Source: Clostridia bacterium (GTDB lineage: Bacteria > Bacillota > Clostridia > Christensenellales > UBA1242). From it: DNA of 64,000 bases. Location of the stretch: the NCBI GenBank assembly GCA_017478185.1, contig JAFVEA010000003.1, forward strand, positions 62,001 through 126,000, read 5' to 3'. Below are positions 54,795 through 63,851 of this stretch, one piece after another. The notes beneath the pieces are model-generated. The model was not told the DNA's origin, did not search any database, and saw nothing but the letters and a program-made list of their open reading frames with translations. A program made the position numbers and the translations under genes. Numbering within the stretch: position 1 is the first letter of the stretch; each line of letters begins with the position of its first letter.

Positions 54795-55174
54795 AAAAAG
54801 TTTTTGATAAAGAAAAAGTAAAACTATATCACCAACTTTTAATTCAAAGCTCTGGTGGAAGTTTTGGAGTTAGAGATGAAAAGCTTTTAGAATCCGCATT
54901 AGAAAATATTTTTCAAACATTTGATGGTCAAGAATTATATAAAACAAAAGAAGAAAAGGGAGCAATGCTTGGTTATTCTTTAATTTCCAATCATGCTTTT
55001 ATTGATGGAAATAAAAGAATAGGAATGCTTGTTATGTTGTCTTTTTTAGAATCAAATGGCATACATTTATCTTATAAAGATGAGGATGGGGTAAAATTGG
55101 GACTTGGAGTGGCTAGTGGAAAAATTGATTATAAAAAGTTGTTGGAATGGATAAAAACACACAAAGAGACATAA
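54791..55174 (+). CDS. doc: Doc-type (Fic fold) toxin
   Basis: 127 residues, the normal Doc length. The Fic motif HAFIDGNKR (68-76) has catalytic His68, Asp72, Asn74 and Arg76. The N-terminal YHQLLIQSSGG and the GVRDEKLLESALEN helix are typical of death-on-curing proteins, which phosphorylate elongation factor Tu and halt translation. It overlaps the antitoxin by four bases. The module lies between tRNA-Leu-derived repeats, so it was probably acquired. Confidence 0.92.
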   Translation: MKKVFDKEKVKLYHQLLIQSSGGSFGVRDEKLLESALENIFQTFDGQELYKTKEEKGAMLGYSLISNHAFIDGNKRIGMLVMLSFLESNGIHLSYKDEDGVKLGLGVASGKIDYKKLLEWIKTHKET

Positions 55175-55216
55175 AAATTAGTTAATAATTGAAGTGAATC
55201 CCTCGTGTTGGATTAA

Positions 55217-55372
55217 AACGGGCACTGAAAGCGAAGTAAAGAGGAAAAAGAAATCAAGAAGAATAGATAGAGCATAAAGGCAAAACAACTCAAAAAGCTT
55301 ATAGCGGTGGGAGCCCTCCACCTGCACCAGAAGTAGATAAAATCGAACAAAAAAGGTTCGATTTTTTGTTTT
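55217..55372. repeat. tRNA-3'-end repeat unit 3 (internally deleted)
   Basis: It starts AACGGGCAC, lacks about 41 bases that hold the TTGCCAGTGGCAA hairpin, then continues GAAAGCGAAGTAAAG to the GGTGGGAGCCCTCCACCTGC junction and the terminator hairpin, ending at TTTTTTGTTT. It closes the toxin module on the right. Confidence 0.75.
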
Positions 55373-55455
55373 AACTTTGTTTAAAATGGTATACTTATAA
55401 GCGCCCATAGAACTTTATTTTTTTAAAATTTTTGCAAAAATTTTTTCAAAAGGTA

Positions 55456-55533
55456 TTTAAATTTCAAATTAGTTGTGTTATACTTCAAATATATTCTTTA
55501 AAAGAATATAGATAATGATATATTTATATCATT
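55456..55533 (+). promoter_or_regulatory. Possible promoter followed by two dyads
   Basis: TTTAAA, 17 bases, TATACT (55479-55484), then a 21-base dyad centred at 55500 (TATATTCTTT A AAAGAATATA) and a second dyad AATGATATA TT TATATCATT (55514-55533). These could be operators or leader hairpins of the lipoprotein gene about 225 bases further on. The rest of the 55373-55758 gap is featureless AT-rich sequence. Confidence 0.35.
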
Positions 55534-55758
55534 TTATAACAAATATTAAATTTAAAAAGCCTTGCAAAGATAAAAAATGTTATAACAATTTTAAGATTAA
55601 AACAGATATAATATTTTTATAATAAATAAAACACAATTACATAAATAAAATTATAAATAGTTTTTATATCTTTAGCTCAAATTAACAAATTATTTAAGAT
55701 TTTTAAATTAAAATCGCAATAAATTTAACCTTGCAAGGAAAATGCAAAGGAGAAAAAA

Positions 55759-57753
55759 ATGAACACAATTCAAATGAAGAGATTATTTTTTCCACTTGTG
55801 TTGGTAATTGCACTATTTTTTAGCGCACTTGGTTTTTCAGCTTGTGGAAAAGATGATGGGAATGAAAGTGCTTTAGAAACTGAAACAAAGCTTATGAATG
55901 CTTACACTTTGGTGCAAGCAAATGGATTTACTGGAACTTACGAAGATTTTATTGGAGCAATAAAAGGAGATAAAGGAGAAGACGGAGTTGGCATCAGCTC
56001 AATTGAAAAAGCTTCAACGAATGGAAATGTTGACACCTACACTATCACATTAACAAACGAAGAACAATTAACCTTCACAATCACAAACGGCATAAATGGG
56101 AGTGACGGCAAAGATGGAACAAATGGCGTTGGCATTTCGCTTATTGCAAAAACATCTAGTGAAGGGCTTGAAGACACTTATACAATAACATATACAGATA
56201 ACACGACTTCAACTTTTGTTGTTAAAAATGGTGCAAACGGTGCTGACGGACAAGATGGAAAAGATGGTAAGGACGGCTTAAATGGTCAGGATGGGGCAGA
56301 CGGAGTTAGCGTTGTTAATGCAAACATAAATGAAAACGGCGAACTTGTTCTAACCCTTTCAAACAATCAAACACTTAATGTTGGTGTTGTTGGAGCGAAC
56401 GGACAATCTGCTTATGAAATTTACAAAAAGTATTTTAATTATCAAGGCACAGAAAGTGAATGGATTTCTGACCTCATCAACGGAAATCTGGCAACAGTAA
56501 ACACGGTAACTTTTGATTCACAAGGTGGAAGTGAAACTCCAGCTCAAAGCATAAAATATGGTGGAAAGGCAAGTAAACCTCAAAATCCAACAAAAGCTGG
56601 TTATGAATTTGCTGGATGGTTTTATGAAGATGAAAAGTGGGTTTTTGTTGGATACTCAATAACTGAAAACATAACTTTAGAGGCAAAATGGAATGCAATA
56701 AGCTATAATGTTACATTCAATTTTAATGGAAATGGCGAAAACTACACTCAAAGTTTAACTTTTGAAGATGACTTGGTTCTTCCTGTTCTAGATTTTGATG
56801 GTTATACTTACGAATGGCAAGTTGAAGGACAGCCTATCACAAACGGGAAATGGAATATTGCAAGTGATACTGAAATTGTTTTAACAAAAACTCCAATAAA
56901 TTATAATATAACATATAATTTAGATGGTGGCACAAATGAAAATAATCCAAGCTCATACACTATTGAAAGTGAAACAATAATTCTTAACAAAGCAAGCAAA
57001 ACTGGATATGACTTTGTTGGGTGGTTTGATAACGCTAAGTTTAACGGAAATGCAATAACTCAAATTTCTAAAGGCTCAACAGGCAACTTAACTTTGTATG
57101 CAAAATTTACTGAAATAGTTAGAGCAAAATTAACTTATTCACTTAACAATGATAACAATTCTTACTCAGTTACAGGCATTGAAGATTTATGTGGACAAAC
57201 TGAAATTATAATTCCAGAAACTTATAATGACTTGCCAGTAACAAAGATTGGAGATTACGCATTTAGCTTTGATGGTGCAAGTGGAAATATATCCAGCATA
57301 GTTCTTGGAAGTGGCGTAACAACAATTGGCGATGGCGCTTTTGATAACAGTGGTTTAACCAAAATTTATTATAATGGCTCAAGTGAAGATTATGGCAAAA
57401 TTTCTTTTGGAGAGTATGTTTTTCCTGAAGATATCACAGTTACAGTGTTTTATTTAACTTTAAACAAAGAAAATGAAACTCAAGAAGGCAATTGGTGGTA
57501 TTATAACAACGGAGAAATCACAGAAAAGGTAATAACATATTGCACGGTTACATATATAAGTGGAGAAGATGGCACAAGCGTAGAAACAAAAGTTTTAAAA
57601 GGCTCTAAAATAACAAATCCAGAAGATGCCGAAGAAATTGATACTTTAACTTTTGTTTGCTGGTGCACAGATGAAGAATTGCAAACTCAATTTAATTTTG
57701 AAACGCCAATAGAAAATAATTTAACACTTTATGCAAAATATGTCCTAAATTAA
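55759..57753 (+). CDS. Lipoprotein with collagen-like, InlB-type and leucine-rich repeats
   Basis: 664 residues. The lipoprotein signal ends FSALGFSAC (Cys29). Collagen-like GXX runs follow (GDKGEDG, GSDGKDGTNG, GADGQDGKDGKDGLNGQDG; about 69-180) alternating with short beta segments. Three InlB/Listeria-Bacteroides-type repeats come next (about 248-310, 312-375, 377-445; GYEFAGWFYE and GYDFVGWFDN). A BspA-type leucine-rich segment (about 465-550; ITVLGSGVTTIGDGAF-like) and a last InlB-type repeat complete it. AAAGGAG precedes the ATG. A surface adhesin role is inference. Confidence 0.85.
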   Translation: MNTIQMKRLFFPLVLVIALFFSALGFSACGKDDGNESALETETKLMNAYTLVQANGFTGTYEDFIGAIKGDKGEDGVGISSIEKASTNGNVDTYTITLTNEEQLTFTITNGINGSDGKDGTNGVGISLIAKTSSEGLEDTYTITYTDNTTSTFVVKNGANGADGQDGKDGKDGLNGQDGADGVSVVNANINENGELVLTLSNNQTLNVGVVGANGQSAYEIYKKYFNYQGTESEWISDLINGNLATVNTVTFDSQGGSETPAQSIKYGGKASKPQNPTKAGYEFAGWFYEDEKWVFVGYSITENITLEAKWNAISYNVTFNFNGNGENYTQSLTFEDDLVLPVLDFDGYTYEWQVEGQPITNGKWNIASDTEIVLTKTPINYNITYNLDGGTNENNPSSYTIESETIILNKASKTGYDFVGWFDNAKFNGNAITQISKGSTGNLTLYAKFTEIVRAKLTYSLNNDNNSYSVTGIEDLCGQTEIIIPETYNDLPVTKIGDYAFSFDGASGNISSIVLGSGVTTIGDGAFDNSGLTKIYYNGSSEDYGKISFGEYVFPEDITVTVFYLTLNKENETQEGNWWYYNNGEITEKVITYCTVTYISGEDGTSVETKVLKGSKITNPEDAEEIDTLTFVCWCTDEELQTQFNFETPIENNLTLYAKYVLN

Positions 57754-57841
57754 AAATTTAAATAAAAATGTAATATAATGTTAAAAAATTTAAGTTATAA
57801 TTAGAAAAAATGAAAGTATAGTTAAATTTTTTAAAAAAAAC

Positions 57842-57874
57842 AAAAAACCTAAGAGCTAAATCTTAGGTTTTTTT
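57842..57874. terminator. Bidirectional intrinsic terminator
   Basis: AAAAAACCTAAGA / TCTTAGGTTTTTT with a 6-base loop between convergent genes. Confidence 0.85.
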
Positions 57875-57888
57875 GTGTTTTTATTTTT

Positions 57889-58548
57889 TTATTTTTCTTC
57901 TTGTTGTTCAATTTGTTTTTCTTCAGCTTTAGGAGCTTGGTTTCCAATAGCTTTTTCTTTTTTTAAGTTTTCATAAAATTCAGCTTTTGCAACTTGCATA
58001 TATGGACTAATCCACAAGAATAAAATTCCCAAAGTTAAAATGCTTAAAAGAATCCAACCAATAAAACTGAAGTATAAGCAGAACAATTTCCATTTGTAGC
58101 CATCCATCATTTCAATACTCTTTTTTCTTGCATCACTAAAACTAATTTCAGGGTTTTCATTTAGAATAAAGAAGCTCATTGAATATGAAAATGTTTTTAT
58201 AATTCCAGGTACAATTAAAAGAAGTGACCACAAGAAAATAAAAATACTATTTACAAGTTCCAAAACAAATGCTTGAACAAAGTTTTTAAATCCAAAGAAT
58301 AAATCTTCAACTTTAACATCTTGGTTCTGTTGAACTTTTTGTGAAGTGTAAGCCCAGCTTAATTCAAATGGTCCAACAACGATTATGGTAACAATGAATG
58401 CAATACTACCCAAAATATAGGGCTCTATTGATGTTAATGAATCAACAACACCAATAATTAAAAAATAAATAAGCGTCATAACAGCCAAAGTTCCCCATTT
58501 TCCACCTAGCTTTCCCCAAGCAGCTTGTCTAAAATCTTTTGCATACAT
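57889..58548 (-). CDS. DUF975-family membrane protein
   Basis: 219 residues from the ATG at 58548, which has GGGGGA nine bases upstream. An N-terminal amphipathic start (RQAAWGKLGGKWG) and about five membrane helices are present. The DUF975 signature is FFGFKNFVQAFVLELV, LLIVPGIIKTFSYSMSFFI, then NPEISFSDARKKSIEMMDGY. A charged Glu/Lys/Gln-rich tail ends the protein. Biochemical role unknown. It is divergent from the histidine phosphatase gene. Confidence 0.85.
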   Translation of the reverse strand: MYAKDFRQAAWGKLGGKWGTLAVMTLIYFLIIGVVDSLTSIEPYILGSIAFIVTIIVVGPFELSWAYTSQKVQQNQDVKVEDLFFGFKNFVQAFVLELVNSIFIFLWSLLLIVPGIIKTFSYSMSFFILNENPEISFSDARKKSIEMMDGYKWKLFCLYFSFIGWILLSILTLGILFLWISPYMQVAKAEFYENLKKEKAIGNQAPKAEEKQIEQQEEK

Positions 58549-58743
58549 AAACAAAATCCCCCTTATGTTTTGATTGTAGCATATAAAGAAAAGATTGTCA
58601 ATAATATATATAAATCGATAAATTTTTATTTTTAAGAATTTTTTTTAACAAAAGTAAAAAATTTTCACAAAAACTCTTTTCAATTCATATTTATTATGAT
58701 ATAATAAACTTTGCACACACTCAAACTTAAAGGAGGTTTAATT

Positions 58744-59421
58744 ATGATTTATTTTGTAAGGCACGGAGCAACATCTTGGAATGAAAATGTTGATGAAAAT
58801 GGAAACAAAAACCCAAGATATCAAGGCAGAAAAGATTTAAGTCTAAACGAAAAAGGAATTTCTCAGGCAAAAGAAGTGGCTCAAAAGCTTCAGGGAATAA
58901 ATTTTGATGAAGTTTTTTGTTCACCCCTTAAAAGAGCAAAAGAAACTTGTGAAATAATCTATGATGATAATATAATTTTTGATGATAGAATAATTGAGCG
59001 TGATTTTGGAGAGCTTACAGGAAAAACCAAAAAAGATTTTGATTATGCTGGATTTTGGAATTTGTCTGGCAAGCAAGATTATCAAGGGGCAGAAACAATA
59101 AAAGATGTTGAGAAAAGAGTTTTTGACTTTTTGGATGAATTAAAACAAGATAGTGACAAAAACATTTTGATTGTGGCTCACAGTGGAATAGGGCGAATTA
59201 TGATGTCTTATTTTTATGGCGTTCCAAAAGACGGTAATTATTTAAACTATGATATAAAAAACGGGCAGGTTTTGCAATTTGATTATGATATGGTTTCATC
59301 GCGAGATGAATCAGAAGATGTTTTGGAGCATGTTAAAAGAAATGCTATAAAAAGAAAAGTTCAGATAGATGAAAAACAAAAAATTTATACCACTCAAAGT
59401 GCTGTTTGGGGTGAAAATTAA
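58744..59421 (+). CDS. Histidine phosphatase (phosphoglycerate mutase-like)
   Basis: 225 residues from the ATG at 58744, with AAAGGAGG upstream. The catalytic RHG is at residues 6-8 (YFVRHGATSWNEN). It has SPLKRAKETCEII, the acid residue in ERDFGELTG, and the second His in VAHSGIGRIMM. Members dephosphorylate small metabolites; GpmB- or CobC-type substrate choice cannot be told. The last about 40 residues after the fold (RNAIKRKVQIDEKQK) are unusual. A terminator follows. Confidence 0.88.
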   Translation: MIYFVRHGATSWNENVDENGNKNPRYQGRKDLSLNEKGISQAKEVAQKLQGINFDEVFCSPLKRAKETCEIIYDDNIIFDDRIIERDFGELTGKTKKDFDYAGFWNLSGKQDYQGAETIKDVEKRVFDFLDELKQDSDKNILIVAHSGIGRIMMSYFYGVPKDGNYLNYDIKNGQVLQFDYDMVSSRDESEDVLEHVKRNAIKRKVQIDEKQKIYTTQSAVWGEN

Positions 59422-59453
59422 AACACTTTAACTTTTTGTTAAAGTGTTTTTTT
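59420..59453. terminator. Bidirectional intrinsic terminator
   Basis: AAACACTTTAAC / GTTAAAGTGTTT with a T5 loop between convergent genes. Confidence 0.85.
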
Positions 59454-59847
59454 AATAATAATTATTGCTGTTAAAGCTATTTAATTGTTTTAAAATCCAA
59501 GTCATAATAACCTCAACAACATAGTCAAGTTCATATTGTGATAAGGTTTTATCTTTTTTTATGTGATGCCATTTTTTTAAACAATCTCTGCAACAAGTTG
59601 CTGTTGCGTGTTGAGCAACAAAAACAGGGTGACCCTTTAGTGGGGTTTGCTTTCCGTCATTTTCAATTATTTTTGGAACAAGCCTTTTTTCTAAAAGTTC
59701 ATAAGCGTGTTTTTTTATGGTTTCAAGCCCTTTTTCTTTTATGTAAACAACATCTTTAAATCCAAGATGAAATTTGTTTCTAAAAATAGACATACTTAAT
59801 TTTTGCAATCTTTCTTCAATCACTGTTTTATTATTTTCATATAACAT
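59452..59847 (-). CDS. DUF4186-family protein
   Basis: 131 residues from the ATG at 59847. The ATG at 59862 lies upstream of the -10 box and is unlikely. The family motif GHPVFVAQHATATCCRDCL, then KWHHI, is intact, with two Cys and several His that could bind a metal. FHLGFKDVVYIKEKGLETI is also typical. Function unknown. The promoter -10 ends six bases before the ATG and no ribosome binding site exists, so the mRNA may be leaderless. Confidence 0.85.
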   Translation of the reverse strand: MLYENNKTVIEERLQKLSMSIFRNKFHLGFKDVVYIKEKGLETIKKHAYELLEKRLVPKIIENDGKQTPLKGHPVFVAQHATATCCRDCLKKWHHIKKDKTLSQYELDYVVEVIMTWILKQLNSFNSNNYY

Positions 59848-59853
59848 AAATTT

Positions 59854-59882
59854 ATTATACATTTATTTTTTTGTTTTGTTAA
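59854..59882 (-). promoter_or_regulatory. Promoter of the DUF4186 gene, close to its ATG
   Basis: TTAACA, 17 bases, perfect TATAAT. The last -10 base is followed by AAATTT and then ATG, so transcription would start at or near the start codon. Confidence 0.7.
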
Positions 59883-60009
59883 GCAAATAATTTTATTTTT
59901 TTATGAATAAGAAAGCTTTTATTTAAAAGTGTGGCATAAAAATATAATTTGTGGTTATTTTTATATTTTTTATAAAATTAATTTATTAAACTTTTTTGTT
60001 TTATAAAAA

Positions 60010-60045
60010 TAAAAATAGTCTTTTAATTTTTTAAAAGACTATTTT
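60010..60045 (-). terminator. Intrinsic terminator of the foldase gene
   Basis: A 15-bp perfect stem AAAATAGTCTTTTAA / TTAAAAGACTATTTT with loop TTTT. The 190-base gap to the DUF4186 gene otherwise holds only AT-rich sequence and an AAAGCTTTTATTTAAAA piece resembling the right end of the interspersed repeat. Confidence 0.85.
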
Positions 60046-60052
60046 ATTTGTT

Positions 60053-61909
60053 TTAAGAAAACTTTTCAACCAATTGTTTTAAAACGCCTTCATAATAATT
60101 TATGGTTTTGTTTTCTTTAAGCCCTGCCAAAACAGAACTTTGATATTTTGAATAGTTGCTAATTGAAATTTGTTCAATAACATAATCAAGCATTGTTTTT
60201 TTGTTTGTTTCATTATTGTTTAATGGGTTTAAAACATAGTTATTTAAATCCTCAATTGTGGCTGTTTGGTCTGTGTTTAATGTTTGAATTTCACCCAAAT
60301 AAACAACTATGTGATAACCGCTATAACTTGGAGTTTGTGTTTGGTTAGAATTATCTAAATAACCGTCAATTTCATTAACTTCCACCAAATCACTTATGGC
60401 TCCAACAGTTTTTGTTGCTCTTAACTCTCTTGAAGTGTTGGCAAAAGGTGTTACCATACTGTCATTTTCTTCATCTTCTGGGATGTAGTAGGCATAATCA
60501 GCATTGTTAACTCCATCATCCATATTAAAACGATAGATAAAGTCATTAAAAGCGTTTAGCCTTGCTTGTTCATCTTTTGAGTAACTAACTTTCCCAGCTC
60601 CGTCAACACTTATGCCCATAGCATCTTGAAGCATTTTTAAAACTTCTTGAGCTGAATAAGATTTGTTTGTTTTTCGGTCTAAAAACTTCATTGAATTTTT
60701 AACTTTTAAAACTTGTTCTTCATAAAAGCTTTTGGCTTCCTCACCGCTACCAAATTTTCCATCTTTATATTCTGTTTGCAATTTTTTTAATGTGGCCACA
60801 TCTTCATCAGAAAATTTTAAAAGTATGTGTGAAACTTGGAACCATTCATTTGTTTTGTCAAAGTATAACATTGGTTCACTTCGATTTTTCATAGCTGAAA
60901 CAAAAGCGGAGTAGTTGTTATAATCATCTCTATATTTTTCATTTTGAGCGCTTGCCAAATTGTTGAAAACTTTTAAAACTGTTGATTCTGTTATTTGTTC
61001 TTTGTTTTCATAATTTTTTTGGAAAGCTGAAATTAGAGCTGAATCATATTGTTCTTCAAACAATTTGTCTAAATAACGATAAAAAACTTCTTTTGTGTCG
61101 GTTGAAAGACCTTTATCTTTTTCATTACTTTTTAAAACGCTTATAAATTTGTTAAATGCAAGCTCGGCATAAACTTCGCCCTTGCTGTTTTTTTCTTGGT
61201 CAGCATAGTGAGTCCAGAAATTTTCTCTAAAATTATTATATGCTCTTGAAGCTTTTTCTTGTGTTGTCATTGAATCTAATTTTTCTTTCAAGCTGTTAAA
61301 TCCAGCCATTTCTTCTTCACTAAATTTAAACACATCAGAACTTGTTGTAACAATTTCATCAGGTTCTATTATTTTTTTAAGTTCATACTCATTGTTTTCA
61401 TTTAAAACATATTCATAAGTTTTTTGGTAGGCTTGATAAGATTTTTGATATCCACTTTCTTCAGCTTCCTCATCAGAAGTTTCTAAGGTTGTTAATGTTT
61501 TGTTATCCTTTTCCATAATTTGTTTTTGATAACTTTCAATTGTGTCATTCAAACTTTCATAAATGCTGTTCCAAACATCGTTTATTTCTGATTGTGTTAG
61601 GGTGGTGTGATATTTTCCGTTTTCATCTTTTAATGCTTTTAACAAAAGTTTTCTGTTTATAAGTTGAGTTGCTGTTTGTTCAATCCCATTATATGTTGCT
61701 GTTCCTTGACCGTCAAAATAATAATTCCCATAACTATAATAGGCATCATAAACATCTTCATATGTAACTTCTATATCATCTATTTTTGCTGCTGTTTGAT
61801 TTAAAACTTTTTGCTCGTTTAGCGTCCACAAATTACATCCACTAAAACATAAAACAAAACTTACAAGCATCAAAAGCACTAAAAACATCTTGTTTAAGAC
61901 TTTGCTCAT
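60053..61909 (-). CDS. Lipoprotein foldase, PrsA/SurA-like
   Basis: 618 residues from the ATG at 61909, with GGAGG nine bases upstream. The lipoprotein signal ends LCFSGC. The N-terminal chaperone-like helical domain (AAKIDDIEVTYEDVYDAY) resembles SurA/PrsA starts. A divided parvulin-type PPIase domain is suggested by WFQVSHILLKFSDED (about 370) and the closing SGYHIVVYLGEI, with a long insert between. It would help fold exported proteins outside the membrane. It is roughly twice the length of PrsA, and catalytic competence is uncertain. Confidence 0.75.
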   Translation of the reverse strand: MSKVLNKMFLVLLMLVSFVLCFSGCNLWTLNEQKVLNQTAAKIDDIEVTYEDVYDAYYSYGNYYFDGQGTATYNGIEQTATQLINRKLLLKALKDENGKYHTTLTQSEINDVWNSIYESLNDTIESYQKQIMEKDNKTLTTLETSDEEAEESGYQKSYQAYQKTYEYVLNENNEYELKKIIEPDEIVTTSSDVFKFSEEEMAGFNSLKEKLDSMTTQEKASRAYNNFRENFWTHYADQEKNSKGEVYAELAFNKFISVLKSNEKDKGLSTDTKEVFYRYLDKLFEEQYDSALISAFQKNYENKEQITESTVLKVFNNLASAQNEKYRDDYNNYSAFVSAMKNRSEPMLYFDKTNEWFQVSHILLKFSDEDVATLKKLQTEYKDGKFGSGEEAKSFYEEQVLKVKNSMKFLDRKTNKSYSAQEVLKMLQDAMGISVDGAGKVSYSKDEQARLNAFNDFIYRFNMDDGVNNADYAYYIPEDEENDSMVTPFANTSRELRATKTVGAISDLVEVNEIDGYLDNSNQTQTPSYSGYHIVVYLGEIQTLNTDQTATIEDLNNYVLNPLNNNETNKKTMLDYVIEQISISNYSKYQSSVLAGLKENKTINYYEGVLKQLVEKFS

Positions 61910-61946
61910 TATAAAACTTCCTCCAGATTTCAAATAAGATTAGTTA

Positions 61947-61975
61947 ATTATATATTATTTTTTCAAATAAATCAA
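61947..61975 (-). promoter_or_regulatory. Promoter of the foldase gene
   Basis: TTGATT, 17 bases, TATAAT, 37 bases before the ATG. Confidence 0.7.
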
Positions 61976-62029
61976 TTATTTTATTATATTTTATATTATA
62001 AATATAGCCTAAAATAGTGAAAACATACT

Positions 62030-62557
62030 TTAATTTTTTATGAGTTCAACAATTTTTTCACAAGCTTTGTCAATTCCAGACATAACCAAAGCCTTTCTTT
62101 CGCCTGAAAGTTTTGACAAAACAAAATCAAAAAGCTCCATATTTTCTGGGGGCTTGCCAACACCAATTCTAATTCTTTTAAATTCCGTTGTCTTTAATAG
62201 CGTAACAATATTTCTAAGCCCATTATGAGTTCCGGCGCTTCCTTTTTCACGATATCTAATATCGCCAGCTGGCAAATCAATATCATCAGATATAACCAAA
62301 ACGTCTTTTAGTGGAACTTTAAATTTTTTTACATATCTTAAAACGCATTCACCGCTGTCATTCATATATGTTTGAGGCTTTATGAGCAACACTTTTTCAT
62401 CGTTTATAAATATTTCAGCGGCTATTCCTCTTTGTTTTGTTTTTCCAAATTTTCCGCCAAATTTTTCACAAAGCTTGTCCACAACCATAAATCCACAGTT
62501 GTGAACTGTTTCATTAAACTCATTGCCAAAATTGCCTAAACCAAAAATCATTTTCAT
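62030..62557 (-). CDS. pth: Peptidyl-tRNA hydrolase
   Basis: 175 residues from the ATG at 62557; the ATG at 62575 is part of the GGAG site. It has FGLGNFGNEFNETVHNCGF with catalytic His19, then KPQTYMNDSGE, DDIDLPAGDIRYREKGSAGTHNG and the RIRIGVGKP loop. It recycles peptidyl-tRNA dropped by stalled ribosomes. It follows the GlmU-like gene by one base. In Bacillus pth also lies downstream of glmU, which supports the neighbour's origin. Confidence 0.96.
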   Translation of the reverse strand: MKMIFGLGNFGNEFNETVHNCGFMVVDKLCEKFGGKFGKTKQRGIAAEIFINDEKVLLIKPQTYMNDSGECVLRYVKKFKVPLKDVLVISDDIDLPAGDIRYREKGSAGTHNGLRNIVTLLKTTEFKRIRIGVGKPPENMELFDFVLSKLSGERKALVMSGIDKACEKIVELIKN

Positions 62558-62558
62558 A

Positions 62559-63374
62559 TTATTTTTTAACTCCATTTAAAATATAAGAAAAAGGTTTTAT
62601 ATTCGATTTTTCTTTGATTTCACTATTTTCTATATAACAATTTTTTAAAACACTATTTTTATGAATCTTGCTTGATTTTATTGTGCAAAAAGGCTCTATA
62701 ACAACATTATCACCAATTTCACTTTCTCCCATAATAGCATTGTTTGGATAAATTATAACATTTTTTCCAATTTTAACATCACTTTCAATATATGTTGAAT
62801 TTTTGTCAACAATCAAAACTCCTTTTTGCTGATGAGAAGATATGATTTTGTTTTTTAAAATTTGATTTGCTAGTTCTAGCTGATTCATATTAAAAACTGT
62901 TAAAAAATTTTCTTTAAACAGGTCACAGCTGTTTATTGATTGAAGATGCTCGCTGTTTTTTAGATAATCAGTCAAAAAAACATAACCTCTTTCAAGCTTT
63001 AATGCTTCAAATCTTTTTATTTGCATATAGTCCATAATGTTTAAAAAAGTTTTGCGGTCCAAAAGAGGAGTGTCGGCATAAAAGATTGCGGTGTATTTGT
63101 TTTCTGTTAGGTGAGGCTTGATTGTTGAGATTATGTCACTTTTCATATCTGTTTCAATTTCTGTTATGTTGCCACTAAATGCAAGTTTAACCCAATCTAT
63201 CATCTTTTTGCCCATTAAATTTAGATTATAACTTTTTTCATCTGTTAAAAGAGCGGGGTTGTGAATTTTTAGAATAATAATATGAACATCTTTGTCAACT
63301 GGCTCTAACTCGATTTTTTGAATTAAAGTTTCAATATCTTCCAAAAAATCAACATCAGCTTCTTTAATTTCCAT
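62559..63374 (-). CDS. Degenerate GlmU-like protein
   Basis: 271 residues. The middle resembles the end of a GlmU uridylyltransferase domain (YADTPLLDRKTFLNIMDYM; VFNMNQLELANQILKNKI). Then comes the linker and start of the left-handed helix (GVLIVDKNSTYIESDVKIG, VIIYPNNAIMGESEIGDN). The N-terminal nucleotide-binding LAAGxGTxM signature and most of the acetyltransferase helix, including its catalytic His region, are absent. Pyrophosphorylase activity is unlikely. It overlaps the tadA end by 11 bases. It may be a regulatory or repurposed remnant. Confidence 0.7.
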   Translation of the reverse strand: MEIKEADVDFLEDIETLIQKIELEPVDKDVHIIILKIHNPALLTDEKSYNLNLMGKKMIDWVKLAFSGNITEIETDMKSDIISTIKPHLTENKYTAIFYADTPLLDRKTFLNIMDYMQIKRFEALKLERGYVFLTDYLKNSEHLQSINSCDLFKENFLTVFNMNQLELANQILKNKIISSHQQKGVLIVDKNSTYIESDVKIGKNVIIYPNNAIMGESEIGDNVVIEPFCTIKSSKIHKNSVLKNCYIENSEIKEKSNIKPFSYILNGVKK

Positions 63375-63846
63375 TTTTTGATTTCCTTTTAGTTTTAAAA
63401 TAATTTGTCAAAATTTCTCCACAAGGTTTTTCTAAAATTCCTTTTATTAAATTAGGAGTATGGTTAAATTTATGGCAAAAGTCAAACACGCTTTCAAAAC
63501 AACCAGCCTTTGGGTCAGAAGCGCCAAAAACAACGGTTCCAACTCTTGAGTTTATTATAGCTCCAGCGCACATAGGGCAAGGCTCCAGTGTTACAAAAAG
63601 TTGGCAATTTAAAAGGTGCCAATCATTTAACTTTTTCATTGCTTTGTTTAGCGCAATAATTTCTGCGTGATAAAGTGAATTGTTCTTTTTGTTTTTTTGG
63701 TTGTGTGATTTAGCGATAATTTTGCCATCCTTAACAATAACGCATCCAACAGGAACCTCATCAATATTTTTTGCTTTTTCTGCTTCTTTTAAGGCTTCTT
63801 GCATAAACCTTTCATAATCTTGTGTTTTAATTTTGTTTTCCTCCAT
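63364..63846 (-). CDS. tadA: tRNA-specific adenosine deaminase TadA
   Basis: 160 residues. The zinc deaminase motifs are HAE (60-62; catalytic Glu62) and PCPMC (89-93), with LEPCPMCAGAI and GASDPKAGC as in TadA. It converts A34 to inosine in tRNA-Arg(ACG). The ATG at 63846 lies five bases after the promoter -10 and has no upstream ribosome site; GGAGG occurs inside codons 1-3. Either the mRNA is leaderless or a rare start just downstream is used. Confidence 0.95.
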   Translation of the reverse strand: MEENKIKTQDYERFMQEALKEAEKAKNIDEVPVGCVIVKDGKIIAKSHNQKNKKNNSLYHAEIIALNKAMKKLNDWHLLNCQLFVTLEPCPMCAGAIINSRVGTVVFGASDPKAGCFESVFDFCHKFNHTPNLIKGILEKPCGEILTNYFKTKRKSKNGN

Positions 63847-63851
63847 AAGCT

